DNA of 64,000 bases from Ruminococcaceae bacterium Marseille-P2935 (GTDB lineage: Bacteria; Bacillota; Clostridia; Oscillospirales; Ruminococcaceae): NCBI GenBank assembly GCA_900104565.1, contig LT629952.1, positions 1,239,604-1,303,603 of the forward strand, written 5' to 3'. Below, piece by piece: positions 25,090 to 33,973 of the stretch. The notes beneath the pieces were generated by a model, which saw only the letters and a program-made list of their open reading frames with translations, was not told the DNA's origin and searched no databases. A program made the position numbers and the translations under genes. Every line of letters begins with the position of its first letter. The first letter of the stretch is position 1.

Positions 25090-25970
25090 TTACATTTAGC
25101 CAGGTAGGAAGTAAGCAGTCGCACCGGCTTGTAAGAAAGCTTAGCCTTTCGCAAACCTTCGTCGCCGGTATCTTCCTCCCGGTTAACAAACTCATATTCC
25201 ATGCAGTTGTGCTGCACAAACTGCTGATTAATCATGGGGTAGGCGCCGGTTACGTCCGAAAAAGCCTTTTCCACATGCACTACAAAGGTATTTCGGCTAA
25301 TAGGCTCGCCAAACGAATACGCTACAATGCGCCCACCGGCACGAATCAGCCCGCCAATCATGCCCAGCTCGTCAAAATACTGGAATACCCGCTTGACATA
25401 GCAGGCTTCTTTCAGCAGCTCGGGGTCACGGTGGCAGCCGTTTATTGCGCACCACTCTTCATTCATCTTCAGGCACTCTGCACGATTTTCCGCCGTAATT
25501 GGCTCGTAAGACCAGTCGGGGTTCTCCTGCAGAAAGCGGTTGACAAAATTGCGTTTGCTGTGCAGTTTTTTTCCGGCTAAAGTGGCCAGGCTTTGGGAAG
25601 TATAAATATAATCGGAATAATCCCGTTGTTCTATAATTTCAAACCGGTCCGGAAAAACTGCCAGCAAGCGGTCCAGATTGTCGGCATTCAGCCCCATTTG
25701 AAAACGGTGCCCACGTTCTTCAGAATCCTGTATCAGTGCTTCTACCGCTCCCTTTAAATCGCCCTCCCCAATGGGAATCATATAGTGGGAGTGATCCATT
25801 CCGGTTTTTACTAACAAAAACCCGTCTCGTTCTGCTACCCGGGTATGGTAGGTGCCCGCCCAACCAAACTGGCTGGTAAAACAGTACCCCGCCCCGGGGT
25901 TATCATCTTTGGCAAAATACGCATCTACCCATGGTTTGTCTTCAATTGTCAGTGGTCTAAAGTCAATCAT
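25086..25970 (-). CDS. DUF2156 protein (LPG-synthetase C-terminal-like, GNAT fold)
   Basis: 294 aa. Matches stand-alone DUF2156 proteins: FRPLTIEDKPWVDAYF at the start, YIYTSQSLATLAGKKLHSKRNFVNRF in the middle (a hallmark with the Lys-Arg-Asn segment), and the C-terminal EYEFVNREEDTGDEGLRKAKLSYKPV. Related to the catalytic domain of MprF phosphatidylglycerol aminoacyl-transferases, but without its membrane part; may use an aminoacyl-tRNA or acyl-CoA donor. ATG 25970, 30 nt downstream of tmk. Coupled with the following GNAT gene, suggesting that the two dual-GNAT-fold enzymes act together. Confidence 0.85.
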   Translation of the reverse strand: MIDFRPLTIEDKPWVDAYFAKDDNPGAGYCFTSQFGWAGTYHTRVAERDGFLLVKTGMDHSHYMIPIGEGDLKGAVEALIQDSEERGHRFQMGLNADNLDRLLAVFPDRFEIIEQRDYSDYIYTSQSLATLAGKKLHSKRNFVNRFLQENPDWSYEPITAENRAECLKMNEEWCAINGCHRDPELLKEACYVKRVFQYFDELGMIGGLIRAGGRIVAYSFGEPISRNTFVVHVEKAFSDVTGAYPMINQQFVQHNCMEYEFVNREEDTGDEGLRKAKLSYKPVRLLTSYLAKCK

Positions 25971-26000
25971 AAATCCTCCATTTTTTGAACGGGGCTGCAG

Positions 26001-26672
26001 TTATCTTCCCCGGAAAAACTCTTTGGCTGCATCAATTACCTGGCGGGAAATTTGCTCAATGGGCAAAATTTTCTCCCCATCACAACAACGAATCACCTGA
26101 TAATTCCACTTTTCCGCACCGTACAGTGCAGCCTTTCTGCAGGTCATTAAATATTCAAAATCAGCTTCGTGAATATCTTTTTTGCTTTCGTCCCCGGCAT
26201 AGCGCTTTTCAATCAGCCGGCGGCTAACCTGCGGGGTAACATCTAAATAGATAATTAAATCGGGCCGGGGCAAACCCAGCTTTCCATATTCAAAATCGGC
26301 CAGCCATTCCAGATAAGCGTCCCACTCATCCTCAGGAAGCTTGCACATATGGTGGGTGACGTTAGACGTAGTGTAGCGGTCGGATATAATAGTATGCCCC
26401 AATTCATAGTCTTTTTTCCAATACCTTGTAAAGCTGGCATAGCGGTCCACTGAATAAAAACTGGACCCGGCGTAGGCATTCACCTCATGCAGGGTGCCAA
26501 ACTCACCCGCCAGGTACATTTGCACCAAAGCAGAAGAACGATCGTTATAATCCGGAAAGGCAATCTGCCGCACCGGTTTTCCCAACCCCCGGTAGTAATC
26601 GCATAGCTTTTGGGTCTGGGTGGCTTTTCCGCTGCCGTCCAAACCTTCAATTACAATTAATTTCCCCTTCAT
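26001..26672 (-). CDS. tmk: Thymidylate kinase family protein
   Basis: 223 aa. P-loop kinase converting dTMP to dTDP. Walker A GLDGSGKAT at residues 9-17, the TMP-binding DRY motif in SDRYTTSN, and EKRYAGDES in the lid. It carries FPDYNDRSSALVQMYLAGEFG, a longer substrate loop than E. coli Tmk, as in a clostridial deoxynucleoside-kinase-like subgroup, so a broader nucleotide role is possible. Lies 6 nt after thyX, giving consecutive steps of dTTP synthesis. Confidence 0.85.
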   Translation of the reverse strand: MKGKLIVIEGLDGSGKATQTQKLCDYYRGLGKPVRQIAFPDYNDRSSALVQMYLAGEFGTLHEVNAYAGSSFYSVDRYASFTRYWKKDYELGHTIISDRYTTSNVTHHMCKLPEDEWDAYLEWLADFEYGKLGLPRPDLIIYLDVTPQVSRRLIEKRYAGDESKKDIHEADFEYLMTCRKAALYGAEKWNYQVIRCCDGEKILPIEQISRQVIDAAKEFFRGR

Positions 26673-26678
26673 GGCGCG

Positions 26679-27458
26679 CTATTCCACCTCTCCGGTTTTC
26701 ATCTGTATGTAACGCTCCCGCACCTTTAACATTTCGCCGCAGCTCATTTTGCCTTCCGGGCAGGGGCCGCTGACGCAGGGCGGGCCCGCCTGGGCAAACA
26801 GGTTTGGGGCAACCTGGCATACCTGGCGCAGCATTTCGTCTGCCACCTCACGAATTTCCCATTGGGCACGGGAGCAGCACCGATGGCGAAAAAAGTTAAG
26901 CAGACTGCGGGCATTCATGGTAACTACCATTTTGGTGTCGCAAGCATTGGGCAGCACAAAGCGTGCGTCCTCAATGGCCATTTTGGCAGCCTTTTTTGCA
27001 GCTTCTTTTTCGTCCATCCCCTGCTGAAGCAGCCGGGCTTTATGGGTACCCGCTAAAATTTCGGCTATGCGTTCATAATGGTGCTCTGCCTCGGCCATCG
27101 CCTGCAAAAATTCCGCTTTTGCCTGCGGCTCCGCTTCGATCTCGGGGGGCAAAATATATTCAAATTGGCCCTTGTTCACATACCTCTGGCTTTGCACCGA
27201 GTAGGATGCAATGCGGTGGCGGGTGATCTGTGCCAAAAAGGCCCTAGAAACCCCTTCAATGGCAAAGGTAAAGCTGGCGTGCTCGATAGGGCTTTCATGC
27301 CCAATTTCTGCCAGCATTTGCACAAATCCTGCCGCCTTATCCGCGGTCAGGTTTTCCATAAGCTTGTCCGCACCCGTGTTGGAATAGCAAAGCTTAGCCG
27401 CAGCAGCTACCGTTTTTTCCGGTTCTGGAGTATGACTGATCAGCGTCACTTTTGGCAT
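26679..27458 (-). CDS. thyX: Flavin-dependent thymidylate synthase ThyX
   Basis: 259 aa. Makes dTMP from dUMP using FAD, NADPH and methylene-THF. The ThyX motif [14 protein letters not shown] (RHRxxSxxxxSxR) is intact, and the [12 protein letters not shown] and [32 protein letters not shown] blocks match the family. The C-terminal extension with six Cys in about 45 residues ([20 protein letters not shown]) is characteristic of the clostridial branch and may bind metal. Heads the six-gene operon thyX-tmk-DUF2156-GNAT-DJ1-FTCL, which combines thymidylate synthesis with folate recycling. Confidence 0.95.
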   Translation of the reverse strand: MPKVTLISHTPEPEKTVAAAAKLCYSNTGADKLMENLTADKAAGFVQMLAEIGHESPIEHASFTFAIEGVSRAFLAQITRHRIASYSVQSQRYVNKGQFEYILPPEIEAEPQAKAEFLQAMAEAEHHYERIAEILAGTHKARLLQQGMDEKEAAKKAAKMAIEDARFVLPNACDTKMVVTMNARSLLNFFRHRCCSRAQWEIREVADEMLRQVCQVAPNLFAQAGPPCVSGPCPEGKMSCGEMLKVRERYIQMKTGEVE

Positions 27459-28003
27459 AGTTATCCGCTCCTATCCTCGGGGCGGTCTTTTCCTTGTCCC
27501 CGATGAAATCATAATGTAGTAAAATAATTCTGAACACCGGCTTGCTGGTTAATTCAATCCTAGTTTTTCTAACAATTCATCCTCTCCCTGCTGTACAGAA
27601 GCAACCAGGGAAACATGCCCTGAAAAAAGGATTTTCTGCGCACCAGAACCCCTACCGCATGGCCGCTTAACCTATATGAACCAAACCGCCCGTCCTGCAC
27701 CCGCACGCCTTTAACAAGCCTGGCGGCAAGGAAACGGCCGAGCCTTTTCATCCATACGGCCAATTGCCTTGTAGTTGATGTATATAAAACCGCAGCAGGG
27801 CTTACCGTTACCCGCGTAAAAAAAGTATCACAGTTATTTTAACACAAAACTAGCATATTGAAAACATAGAAAAAGCCAACGCAAATGCTTTGGCTTTTTT
27901 GTATTTTTCTAAATGTATGCAGTTAACACCATAAACACAGCACCAAAAGCGGCCTTCTACGCTTTGCCGCACTTCACTTTGCTCTTCAAATGTATCTTCC
28001 GTC
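27459..28003. other. Intergenic region with one terminator
   Basis: 545 nt between thyX and the LysM-GH18 gene. Contains the hairpin at 27870-27899; a 64-codon, Arg-rich minus frame (27569-27763) has no ribosome site and is not called. It must hold the thyX promoter, which I could not place. Confidence 0.4.
27870..27899. terminator. Bidirectional terminator
   Basis: AAAAAGCCAA / TTGGCTTTTT with a 10-nt loop, T-rich on both strands; downstream of the LysM-GH18 gene on the minus strand. Confidence 0.85.
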
Positions 28004-29296
28004 TCAGGGCAGGGACACCACCTTCTTCACGTTGAACATCTGGCTTAACAGTGCCCAATTCTGAGAAAACGGACGCATCAGGTTCCAGTACCCGCCGCCG
28101 CGAAGGCCAAACTCGGTAATCAGGTTAAATTTTCCCTGTATGCTTCGAACATCCTCAAACCACACCACATGCTGGGTACGGTCTTCTGCCCAGTATTCGA
28201 AGAAAGGGGACTGGGCAGTCTCATCAAATTGAATTGGCACGTTGTTCCCAGCCGCTATACGAATGGCTTGTTCGTTGCCAATGGTAGTTGCACGCGTTAC
28301 ACCACGCTGAAAGGGTAGTTTCCAGTCATAACCGTAGTTTGGAATACCCAGCATAATTTTTTCGGTTGGAATTTGTGTAACCGCATAGGCCACAACCTGG
28401 CGAACATTGGGTAAAGGTGCAACTGCCATTGGCGGCCCATAAGTATAGCCCCATTCATAGGTCATAAGCAGCACTGTATCGGCAATGGCGCCAATTTCGG
28501 CATATTTATGGGCCTCATACAAAAGGCCTTTTTGCTCTGACGAGGTTTTAGGGGCCAAATCTACATTGACGCGATACCCGTTTTCATGCATCTGTTGGGT
28601 AATATTCTTTAAAAACTGAAGAAATGCATCCGCATCTTCCTGCCTTACATATTCAAAGTCAACATCCAAACCCAGATATCCCTTTTCCTTCATAACGGCA
28701 AGCAGGTTGTTGATAACTGTATTCTGCAGTTGGGTATCATGGAACAGCTTACTTGCACGGCTTCCGCTAAAGGTTCCGTCTTCGGTAATGGAGGATAGCA
28801 GCAAAATTGGAGCGGCGGCATATTCATACGACATGTTAATGAGCTGCTGGTCGTCGATTGGGATCAGCTCGCCCTCCTCTGTGAAGCCATAGCCAAAGAT
28901 AGTAAAGTCAGTCAAATACGGCAGGCAACGCTGCAAAATGTTCCGGTCAATGTAAGTATACGCATACCCGTTTACAGCAATTTCTCTCACAGGTTCGCCT
29001 TCAAAACGGATTGTTAATTGCTGCCCTGGCGCAAGCTGACGGTTAAAAATCAGTTCCGGGTTCTTTTGCAAAAGGGCCATCACAGTTGTTCCGTACAGGT
29101 TTGCTATAGAATAAAGTGTTTCGCCTGCCCCCACAATATGTACCGTTTGGGGAATCAGAATAATGAGTGCCTGCCCAACAACAAGGTACGGCTGCCCAGC
29201 AAGCCCGTTATCCATAATAATACGCTGTTCAGAAACACCATAGCGTATCGCAAGGCTCCAAATGGAATCGCCGCTTTCCACCACATGAATAATCAA
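28004..29296 (-). CDS. LysM-GH18 spore peptidoglycan hydrolase (SleL/YaaH-like)
   Basis: 430 aa. Two LysM modules (about residues 2-48 and 50-96; VVESGDSIWSLAIRYGVS and IVGAGETLYSIANLYG) followed by a GH18 barrel with catalytic GLDVDFEY (Glu215). This is the SleL/YaaH architecture: an N-acetylglucosaminidase that degrades cortex fragments during germination and sits in the spore coat through LysM. No signal peptide, as expected for a mother-cell-made spore protein. Start is TTG 29296 with AAGGAG about 9 nt upstream. Monocistronic. Confidence 0.92.
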   Translation of the reverse strand: MIIHVVESGDSIWSLAIRYGVSEQRIIMDNGLAGQPYLVVGQALIILIPQTVHIVGAGETLYSIANLYGTTVMALLQKNPELIFNRQLAPGQQLTIRFEGEPVREIAVNGYAYTYIDRNILQRCLPYLTDFTIFGYGFTEEGELIPIDDQQLINMSYEYAAAPILLLSSITEDGTFSGSRASKLFHDTQLQNTVINNLLAVMKEKGYLGLDVDFEYVRQEDADAFLQFLKNITQQMHENGYRVNVDLAPKTSSEQKGLLYEAHKYAEIGAIADTVLLMTYEWGYTYGPPMAVAPLPNVRQVVAYAVTQIPTEKIMLGIPNYGYDWKLPFQRGVTRATTIGNEQAIRIAAGNNVPIQFDETAQSPFFEYWAEDRTQHVVWFEDVRSIQGKFNLITEFGLRGGGYWNLMRPFSQNWALLSQMFNVKKVVSLP

Positions 29297-29993
29297 TCAA
29301 GTCAACTCCTTTTCATCCGCACAATAAACATAATATAAATCATTATTCCTTTCTGCTGACATTATTTTAAAAGTTCTTTTTTATTCAAACTGTTCCCGAG
29401 GCTTTGCCGAGTGGGGGTGTAAAATTTAACAAAAAAGGGGAAAACCTCGGTTCAGAAAAACATCGCTGTTTTATTATAACTGCCACAAACCGTATTCGTT
29501 GTGCATAAGGGTGGGAGCTAACAGGCAAATCGCCTACGCATAGCTTTTAATGACGCAGAGGTTAGCCTCTTGACTTTACGGTGATCGGTGCTGTTTTATA
29601 AAAATAATCGTAATTTTTACCTTTTTTATCATATGCAGCCATTTCATGTATCGTGCCGTTTCAAAACCGTTTCAGGGCCTTAAAGTGCTATCAATTTCTA
29701 TTCTAATCCTGCCTTCATTGATGATTTTTTCTTGCCGCCATCGCTCGAAAAGGAAAATAATGCACCTACCTCTAAACCAATTCTGAAAAGGTGATAACGG
29801 CAGAAAATTCACCAAAGAGCAACCACCCAAAACACCGAATTCTCCCCAAATGTCAGATGTTATTCACATAGGAAATTCCTTTGTGTGCTGCTTGGATCAA
29901 AAATGATAAAAAACGGCCCTGCTGAATTGGGCAGGGCCGTTTTGAACTAGGTTTCAATATTATAGTTTTGCCTACAGAACAAGAAGTTCTGTT
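29297..29993. other. Intergenic region, no gene recognised
   Basis: 697 nt. The interval 29510-29575 can fold: GAGCTAAC pairs with GTTAGCCTC (one bulge) enclosing AGGC-AAATC-GCCT, but I match it to no known RNA family. The only firm element is the terminator at 29910-29943. Confidence 0.4.
29910..29943. terminator. Terminator of the LysM-CAP gene
   Basis: Perfect 13-bp arms AAAACGGCCCTGC / GCAGGGCCGTTTT, 50 nt beyond the LysM-CAP stop on the minus strand. Confidence 0.85.
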
Positions 29994-30602
29994 TTAGCCA
30001 ATAAACATTTGTGTCCAGTAATTCCCGTTGGTAACATATCCAACACCAATTTGAGTAAAAGACGGGTTTAAAATATTGGCTCTGTGCCCGCTGGAATTCA
30101 TCCAGCCGTCTACAACTGCTTTGGGAGTACGATAGCCATAGGCTATGTTCTCACCCGCTGTACGATAGCTTAGGCCGAATGCCTTCATCATCTGGAAAGG
30201 AGTTCCATAGGTAGGGCTGTTGTGAGAAAAATAATGGTTGTCCACCATGTCCTGAGATTTATATCTCGCAACACGGGAAAGTTCCCAGTTCGTCTGAAAA
30301 GGCTTTAAGCCGTTTTGCTGACGAATTTCGTTAACGAGGCGGATGACTTCGCTTTCATAGCTGCTCACCGTGTTATCTATTTGCGGAATGTTTAAAACCT
30401 GCCCGGGATAGATAAGATTCGGGTTGGAAATTTGAGGGTTGGCACGAATTATTTCACTGGTTCCTACTTCATATTTTACGGCGAGTTTCCACATGGTGTC
30501 ACCTCTAACCACGGTATGGGTAAATGTAGCAGCGCTGGCGGTAGTTACGGTGAACGCCAGTGTAAGTACTGCCGCTGCAATCAGGAAAAAGAATTTTTTC
30601 AT
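29994..30602 (-). CDS. Secreted LysM-CAP protein (YkwD/SafA-like)
   Basis: 202 aa. Signal peptide MKKFFFLIAAAVLTLAFTVTTASA (cleavage after ASA), one LysM (TVVRGDTMWKLAVKYEVG ... YPGQVLNIP) and a CAP/SCP domain from about residue 78 to the end with VRLVNEIRQQNGL, HNSPTYGTPFQMM, AGENIAYG and SSGHRANILNPSFTQIGVGY. CAP-LysM proteins of this type are exported and wall- or spore-bound; molecular function is unproven. ATG 30602 has AGGAGG 7 nt upstream; the longer frame has no site and would hide the signal peptide. Confidence 0.92.
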   Translation of the reverse strand: MKKFFFLIAAAVLTLAFTVTTASAATFTHTVVRGDTMWKLAVKYEVGTSEIIRANPQISNPNLIYPGQVLNIPQIDNTVSSYESEVIRLVNEIRQQNGLKPFQTNWELSRVARYKSQDMVDNHYFSHNSPTYGTPFQMMKAFGLSYRTAGENIAYGYRTPKAVVDGWMNSSGHRANILNPSFTQIGVGYVTNGNYWTQMFIG

Positions 30603-30735
30603 AGTAGCACCTCCTGTTACTAGGGTAGCACTCATAAAAGGTGGGTTCAACACCAAAATATTGGTAAATTCTCAATAGAAGCTTAAGGGTTTCGCAACAC
30701 TGCTGCAAGAATTATGCTTATATATCACAAATTAA

Positions 30736-30946
30736 TCAGCGTTCCGATTGTTGCTCCCATATCATGAAATATTCTTTTCCCCCGTATTTTCGTCAATCTT
30801 TTCGGATTGGATTTTGAAGTTTTCTCTTTCATAAAACTTTACCGCACGCTCATTTTTTTGATATACGCTTAAGGTCAAGCGCAGTTTAATGGAACCAAAT
30901 TTGCAGTACTCTGTTTAAATCCTCTTTTTTTTAATGTTCTGATCAC
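30736..30946 (-). pseudogene. Decayed GNAT acetyltransferase gene
   Basis: On the minus strand, frame pieces give an acetyltransferase-like start (VIRTLKK, then EDLNRVLQIWF in another frame after an A-rich tract) and a typical C-terminus (LRLTLSVYQKNERAVKFYE, EKIDENTGEK, EYFMIWEQQSER). The middle of the domain is missing and at least two frameshifts are needed, near 30925 (A8 run) and near 30778. GTG at about 30946 would be the old start. Only about 70 of some 145 expected codons remain. Confidence 0.6.
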
Positions 30947-31010
30947 ACAAGATTCCCCTTTTTTCAAATGCTCGATAAATCAATCATATTACCTGTTTAT
31001 ATCGTATAAT

Positions 31011-31047
31011 AACGCCGCCCGAAAAACAATTTTTCCGGACGGCGTTT
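31011..31047. terminator. Terminator downstream of the Cys-rich pair
   Basis: AACGCCG...CCCGAAAAA pairs with TTTTTCCGG...CGGCGTT; on the minus strand it lies about 135 nt beyond the stop at 31183. T-rich on both sides. Confidence 0.7.
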
Positions 31048-31182
31048 ATTTACAAAAGAAATCTTCTTATGGCAGCATCTTCAAAGGCACCTCAGGCAGT
31101 TAATTTTTGAGTGTTGGGGCAGTCAACTAAAACAGCTCAGGGTTTCTCGTTTTAGTTGTGGTGGCCAGATTTAATTGCCCAC

Positions 31183-31521
31183 CTACTCATACCCGATATA
31201 ACTGCCCCATTCGTTGTGAGTATAATGATGCTGGTTTGTGTTTTGATTACAATTTACATATATCCCGCCTGTTCGAACGCAGGCCCCATATTCAATTGGT
31301 ATCTTAATGCAAATCGTCTGCGTAATAATCATTTCATATTTTCCGCTACAGCCGGTTCGCAGTGAAATATTTGGTTCCCCACAACATTCGGTTTTGATCT
31401 CACCCAGCAGCGCGTATGGTTTTAAATTGACCGGAAGACTGACCTGTGCGCATTGTGAACCAACAGATACACAGGTGGAATTGTTCTGGCTAAAGCGGCT
31501 TCTGTCTATGCTCTCTTCCAT
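31183..31521 (-). CDS. Cys-rich protein, member of a paralogous pair
   Basis: 112 aa, no signal peptide or membrane segment. Core pattern STCVSVGSQCAQVSLPVNLKPYALLGE, then TECCGEP, TGCSGKYEMIITQTICIKIPIEYGA. The same Cys spacing and PVN-P, CCG-P, TQ-IC-PIE/PVEFGA blocks occur in the next gene, so the two arose by duplication. Alternating short hydrophobic strands suggest a beta-sandwich structural protein. A spore coat or exosporium role is plausible given the neighbours but not shown. His/Asn-rich C-terminus. ATG 31521 with GGGG 9 nt upstream. Function not recognised. Confidence 0.65.
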   Translation of the reverse strand: MEESIDRSRFSQNNSTCVSVGSQCAQVSLPVNLKPYALLGEIKTECCGEPNISLRTGCSGKYEMIITQTICIKIPIEYGACVRTGGIYVNCNQNTNQHHYTHNEWGSYIGYE

Positions 31522-31536
31522 ACTTTCAGCCCCTAT

Positions 31537-31923
31537 TTACTGTTGATTTTGGTCACCGTTATCATCGTCTCCGCCATCGTCATCATCGTCACCACCGCTA
31601 TTGCAATTTGCACATTGTCTGTCTGAAGCGCCTTCACAGGTTACAAAGAAATCGGGGCCGGCAACAGCGTTTGCACCAAATTCCACTGGTACGCTTACGC
31701 ATATTCTCTGGCTGATGGTAAACATGCAGGAGCCATTTTTAGTGCCGCTGCAGGTATGAGCGCCGGGAACAATGACTGGGTTTCCACAGCATCTGGTGGT
31801 AGTGCCCAAGGATCTTGCAAATGGAGTTACATTGACCGGTACACAGACGGTGGCACCTTGAAAGCCAGTTCTGGTACAAGTGCTATCCAACTGTAAAACA
31901 TCAGCATCCATAAATTCGGACAA
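31537..31923 (-). CDS. Cys-rich protein with acidic tail, paralogue of its neighbour
   Basis: 128 aa. Same core as the gene 15 nt downstream: CTRTGFQGATVCVPVNVTPFA, TRCCGNPVIVPG, CMFTISQRICVSVPVEFGA, VTCEG. Adds a CANCN motif and a highly acidic Gly/Asp tail of about 19 residues. Start is probably TTG 31923 (AAAGGA 9 nt upstream); the first ATG lies four codons further on, and the upstream extension to 31992 has no site. Surface or spore structural protein is inference only. Confidence 0.65.
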   Translation of the reverse strand: MSEFMDADVLQLDSTCTRTGFQGATVCVPVNVTPFARSLGTTTRCCGNPVIVPGAHTCSGTKNGSCMFTISQRICVSVPVEFGANAVAGPDFFVTCEGASDRQCANCNSGGDDDDDGGDDDNGDQNQQ

Positions 31924-32162
31924 ATAAAATCTTCCTTTCAATATTGAGATACAGTGCATTATATTCTTTTTTCGACATACAGGTTCCTGCATAAATTCTG
32001 AAAATGTTACTGATCCTGATAAAATAACCGGAATACCCCACCTAATCTTCTGGTATTATGAGGCTTTTAAGCCCCTGATGTACACAAAAATATAATTTAC
32101 CCAAATCCCGGTTTTATTTTGATCATAATCAGCAATAATAAAAGATATTAGGGAGGGAAAAC

Positions 32163-32534
32163 ATGGAGGTTTTTGCTGAATATTTAGCGCATATGAGCAA
32201 CCCGCAGCACAAGGCCAGAATGGAAAAAATATTGGGTTGGGTAGCTGAAAATTTTACAAATCTAATCCCAAAAACAGCATGGAACCAGCCCATGTCCACC
32301 GATCATGGTACCTTTATTATCGGCTTTAGCGCGACCAAAAGTCATTTGGCTGTTGCCCCTGAAATGTCAGGGACTCTTCATTTTTTTGATGACATGGTGC
32401 AGGCAGGCTATGATCATACCAAGCAGTTGTTCCGTATTAAGTGGGACAGCCCGGTTAACTTTTCATTACTTGAGAGGATTCTCACATATAATATTTTAGA
32501 CAAAGCAGACTGCTCAACATTTTGGCGAAAATAA
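32163..32534 (+). CDS. DUF1801 protein (YdhG-like)
   Basis: 123 aa. Conserved YdhG/Fra-like fold: AEYLAHMSNPQHKARMEKILGWVAENF, IPKTAWNQPM, FIIGFSATKSHLAVAPE, HTKQLFRIKW and a terminal DKADCSTFWR. Called an iron chaperone in Bacillus Fra homologues, but most members are uncharacterised. ATG 32163 with AGGGAGGG 6 nt upstream. It stands alone between minus-strand neighbours. Length is typical for the family. Confidence 0.85.
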   Translation: MEVFAEYLAHMSNPQHKARMEKILGWVAENFTNLIPKTAWNQPMSTDHGTFIIGFSATKSHLAVAPEMSGTLHFFDDMVQAGYDHTKQLFRIKWDSPVNFSLLERILTYNILDKADCSTFWRK

Positions 32535-32740
32535 CCCGATACAACTTTGTCGTACCGGTGGATTAACCCTCCTTATATGAGCAGCCACACAAAAATTCTG
32601 CCTTCGGTATTACTGCTTAAATATGAACCTGTACGCGAAAACTATCATCACAAAGGAATAAAGTAAACAATTTTATAAACTGGGAAACAAACCTGATAGT
32701 CACACCCGTATAAGATATAAAAACAGAATAAAAGGTAACA

Positions 32741-32771
32741 AAAAAACCGGAGCGTTTGCTCCGGTTTTTTT
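32741..32771. terminator. Bidirectional terminator
   Basis: AAAAAACCGGAGC-GTTT-GCTCCGGTTTTTT. Serves the DUF1801 gene (plus) and the conserved unknown gene ending at 32782 (minus). Confidence 0.88.
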
Positions 32772-32781
32772 GCCGCTTTTG

Positions 32782-33462
32782 TTAGTCTTCACAATCCATC
32801 TCATTGAGGCGAGGCGGGAAGAATTCGTTGGTTGGGAATTTGATTTTTTTGAACAGTTCGCAGGGGTCATCTGTAGTAGCAGATACGCATTCTTTGTCAG
32901 GAATGCAGTAATCGTAAGCCGGAATCATCATCTGAACGCTGCGTTCTAACTGTACAATGGTGAATAGCCCCAGGGTGATGTAAACCAACTTGGTTGGAAT
33001 AACACAACCAAAATCCCCCTCAAACTGAGCAGCAATCTCAGCTGGCATAGAGATACGGGTATCCACCGCCAGCTCCGGACAATCAACCAATCTGCAAGCT
33101 AAGCAGATCGGGTCAACCAGCTGTACGGTAGCTTTTGGCATATTGGTAGTTGGTGGCAGCATGCCATTTGGGTAACCGGAAGAAAAAATCTTTACATTCC
33201 CCTCGCTGCCGTACAGAATGACCTTCTTGGAAAAAGTTGCCACACCACATACCGCTACAGGCTGGGCGAGTGGCATGGTATGTGCCAGCAGTTTTACCAA
33301 AAAGAAGAAGGTGATGTCTACCGAATAAAACCCTTTGTTAAAAGGTACCGGCTCAACATCTAAGTACACATTGAGCGTCTCAACCGATTTTGTTTTTACC
33401 GTTATTGCGCAATCAATCGTTTTCTGGTCTGTTTCGGTAAAATAGACCTGAAGATCTTCCAA
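32782..33462 (-). CDS. Conserved clostridial protein of unknown function
   Basis: 226 aa, no membrane segment or signal peptide. Starts EDLQVYFTETDQKTIDCAITVKTKSVETLNVYLDVEPVPFN, a beginning I have seen in uncharacterised Clostridia proteins. Middle part rich in beta-strand (GFYSVDITFFFLVKLLA, TFSKKVILYGSEGNVKIFSS), then Cys pairs ICLACRLVDC and CIPDKECVSATTDDPCELF. Start TTG 33462 is the only in-frame start after a stop codon but has no good ribosome site. Resemblance of strand/Cys layout to the adjacent Cys-rich pair suggests related, possibly spore-structural, roles. Function unknown. Confidence 0.65.
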   Translation of the reverse strand: MEDLQVYFTETDQKTIDCAITVKTKSVETLNVYLDVEPVPFNKGFYSVDITFFFLVKLLAHTMPLAQPVAVCGVATFSKKVILYGSEGNVKIFSSGYPNGMLPPTTNMPKATVQLVDPICLACRLVDCPELAVDTRISMPAEIAAQFEGDFGCVIPTKLVYITLGLFTIVQLERSVQMMIPAYDYCIPDKECVSATTDDPCELFKKIKFPTNEFFPPRLNEMDCED

Positions 33463-33653
33463 GCAGTCTTTGTCATACTACTGTACACGTTAGAATATAT
33501 TCCCTATCCATAAAAACGGACAAGCCTATGGCTTTTCCAAACTATAAGGGAGTTGACATCTATGTACAAACAAAGAAACTGCAAACGATTGCGCCGCTAC
33601 GCTCCAAGGGCGGGGCCTTCTGATTGTTTTTTCGACTTTTTTCGACGAAATAG

Positions 33654-33665
33654 CACTTATAAGTG
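33654..33665 (+). promoter_or_regulatory. Palindromic operator upstream of the XRE gene
   Basis: CACTTATAAGTG is a perfect 12-bp palindrome 51 nt before the XRE start codon, the expected place for autoregulation. No other gene is credible in 33463-33715. Confidence 0.45.
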
Positions 33666-33715
33666 TTTGAAGCATACTGGGAATTATTTATCATTAAAAT
33701 TATGAGGTGAACGTT

Positions 33716-33973
33716 TTGGAAACCATTAACAATAAAGTCGGACAGAAAATCAGAACCCTTCGCCTGTTACAGAATTTAACACAAGAAAAAGTAGCCCTAA
33801 CTGCCGGAATGTGGACTTCCCAGCTAGGTGCCATAGAACGCGGGGAGAAAAACCCCACCCTGGAAACCCTCGCGCGTATTGCGGACGCGTTAAATGTTGA
33901 CGTAAAAGACCTGTTTGATGATTCAGGCCAATTATCAGAATGTGCTCAGGAGGGCTCTAATCAATATGTTTAA
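33716..33973 (+). CDS. XRE-family DNA-binding regulator
   Basis: 85 aa, essentially one Cro/C1 helix-turn-helix: VGQKIRTLRLLQNLTQEKVALTAGMWTSQLGAIERGEKNPTLETLARIADALNVDVKDLF. Start is TTG 33716 with GAGGTGA 4 nt upstream; the GTG three codons earlier is part of that site. Its 3' end overlaps the next gene by 8 nt, so the two are coupled. Likely autoregulated through the palindrome at 33654-33665. Confidence 0.88.
   Translation: METINNKVGQKIRTLRLLQNLTQEKVALTAGMWTSQLGAIERGEKNPTLETLARIADALNVDVKDLFDDSGQLSECAQEGSNQYV

Noticed and set aside
27569-27763. 64-codon Arg-rich minus-strand frame
   Set aside because: No ribosome site, composition unlike neighbours, no family resemblance.
29510-29575. 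Foldable segment that might be a riboswitch or small RNA
   Set aside because: Pairing is short and bulged, and no conserved core of a known riboswitch could be matched; no downstream gene fits.
33561-33704. 47-codon plus frame behind GGGAG, and a TTGACA at about 33553
   Set aside because: No -10 box at the right distance, basic random-looking peptide that runs through the XRE operator.
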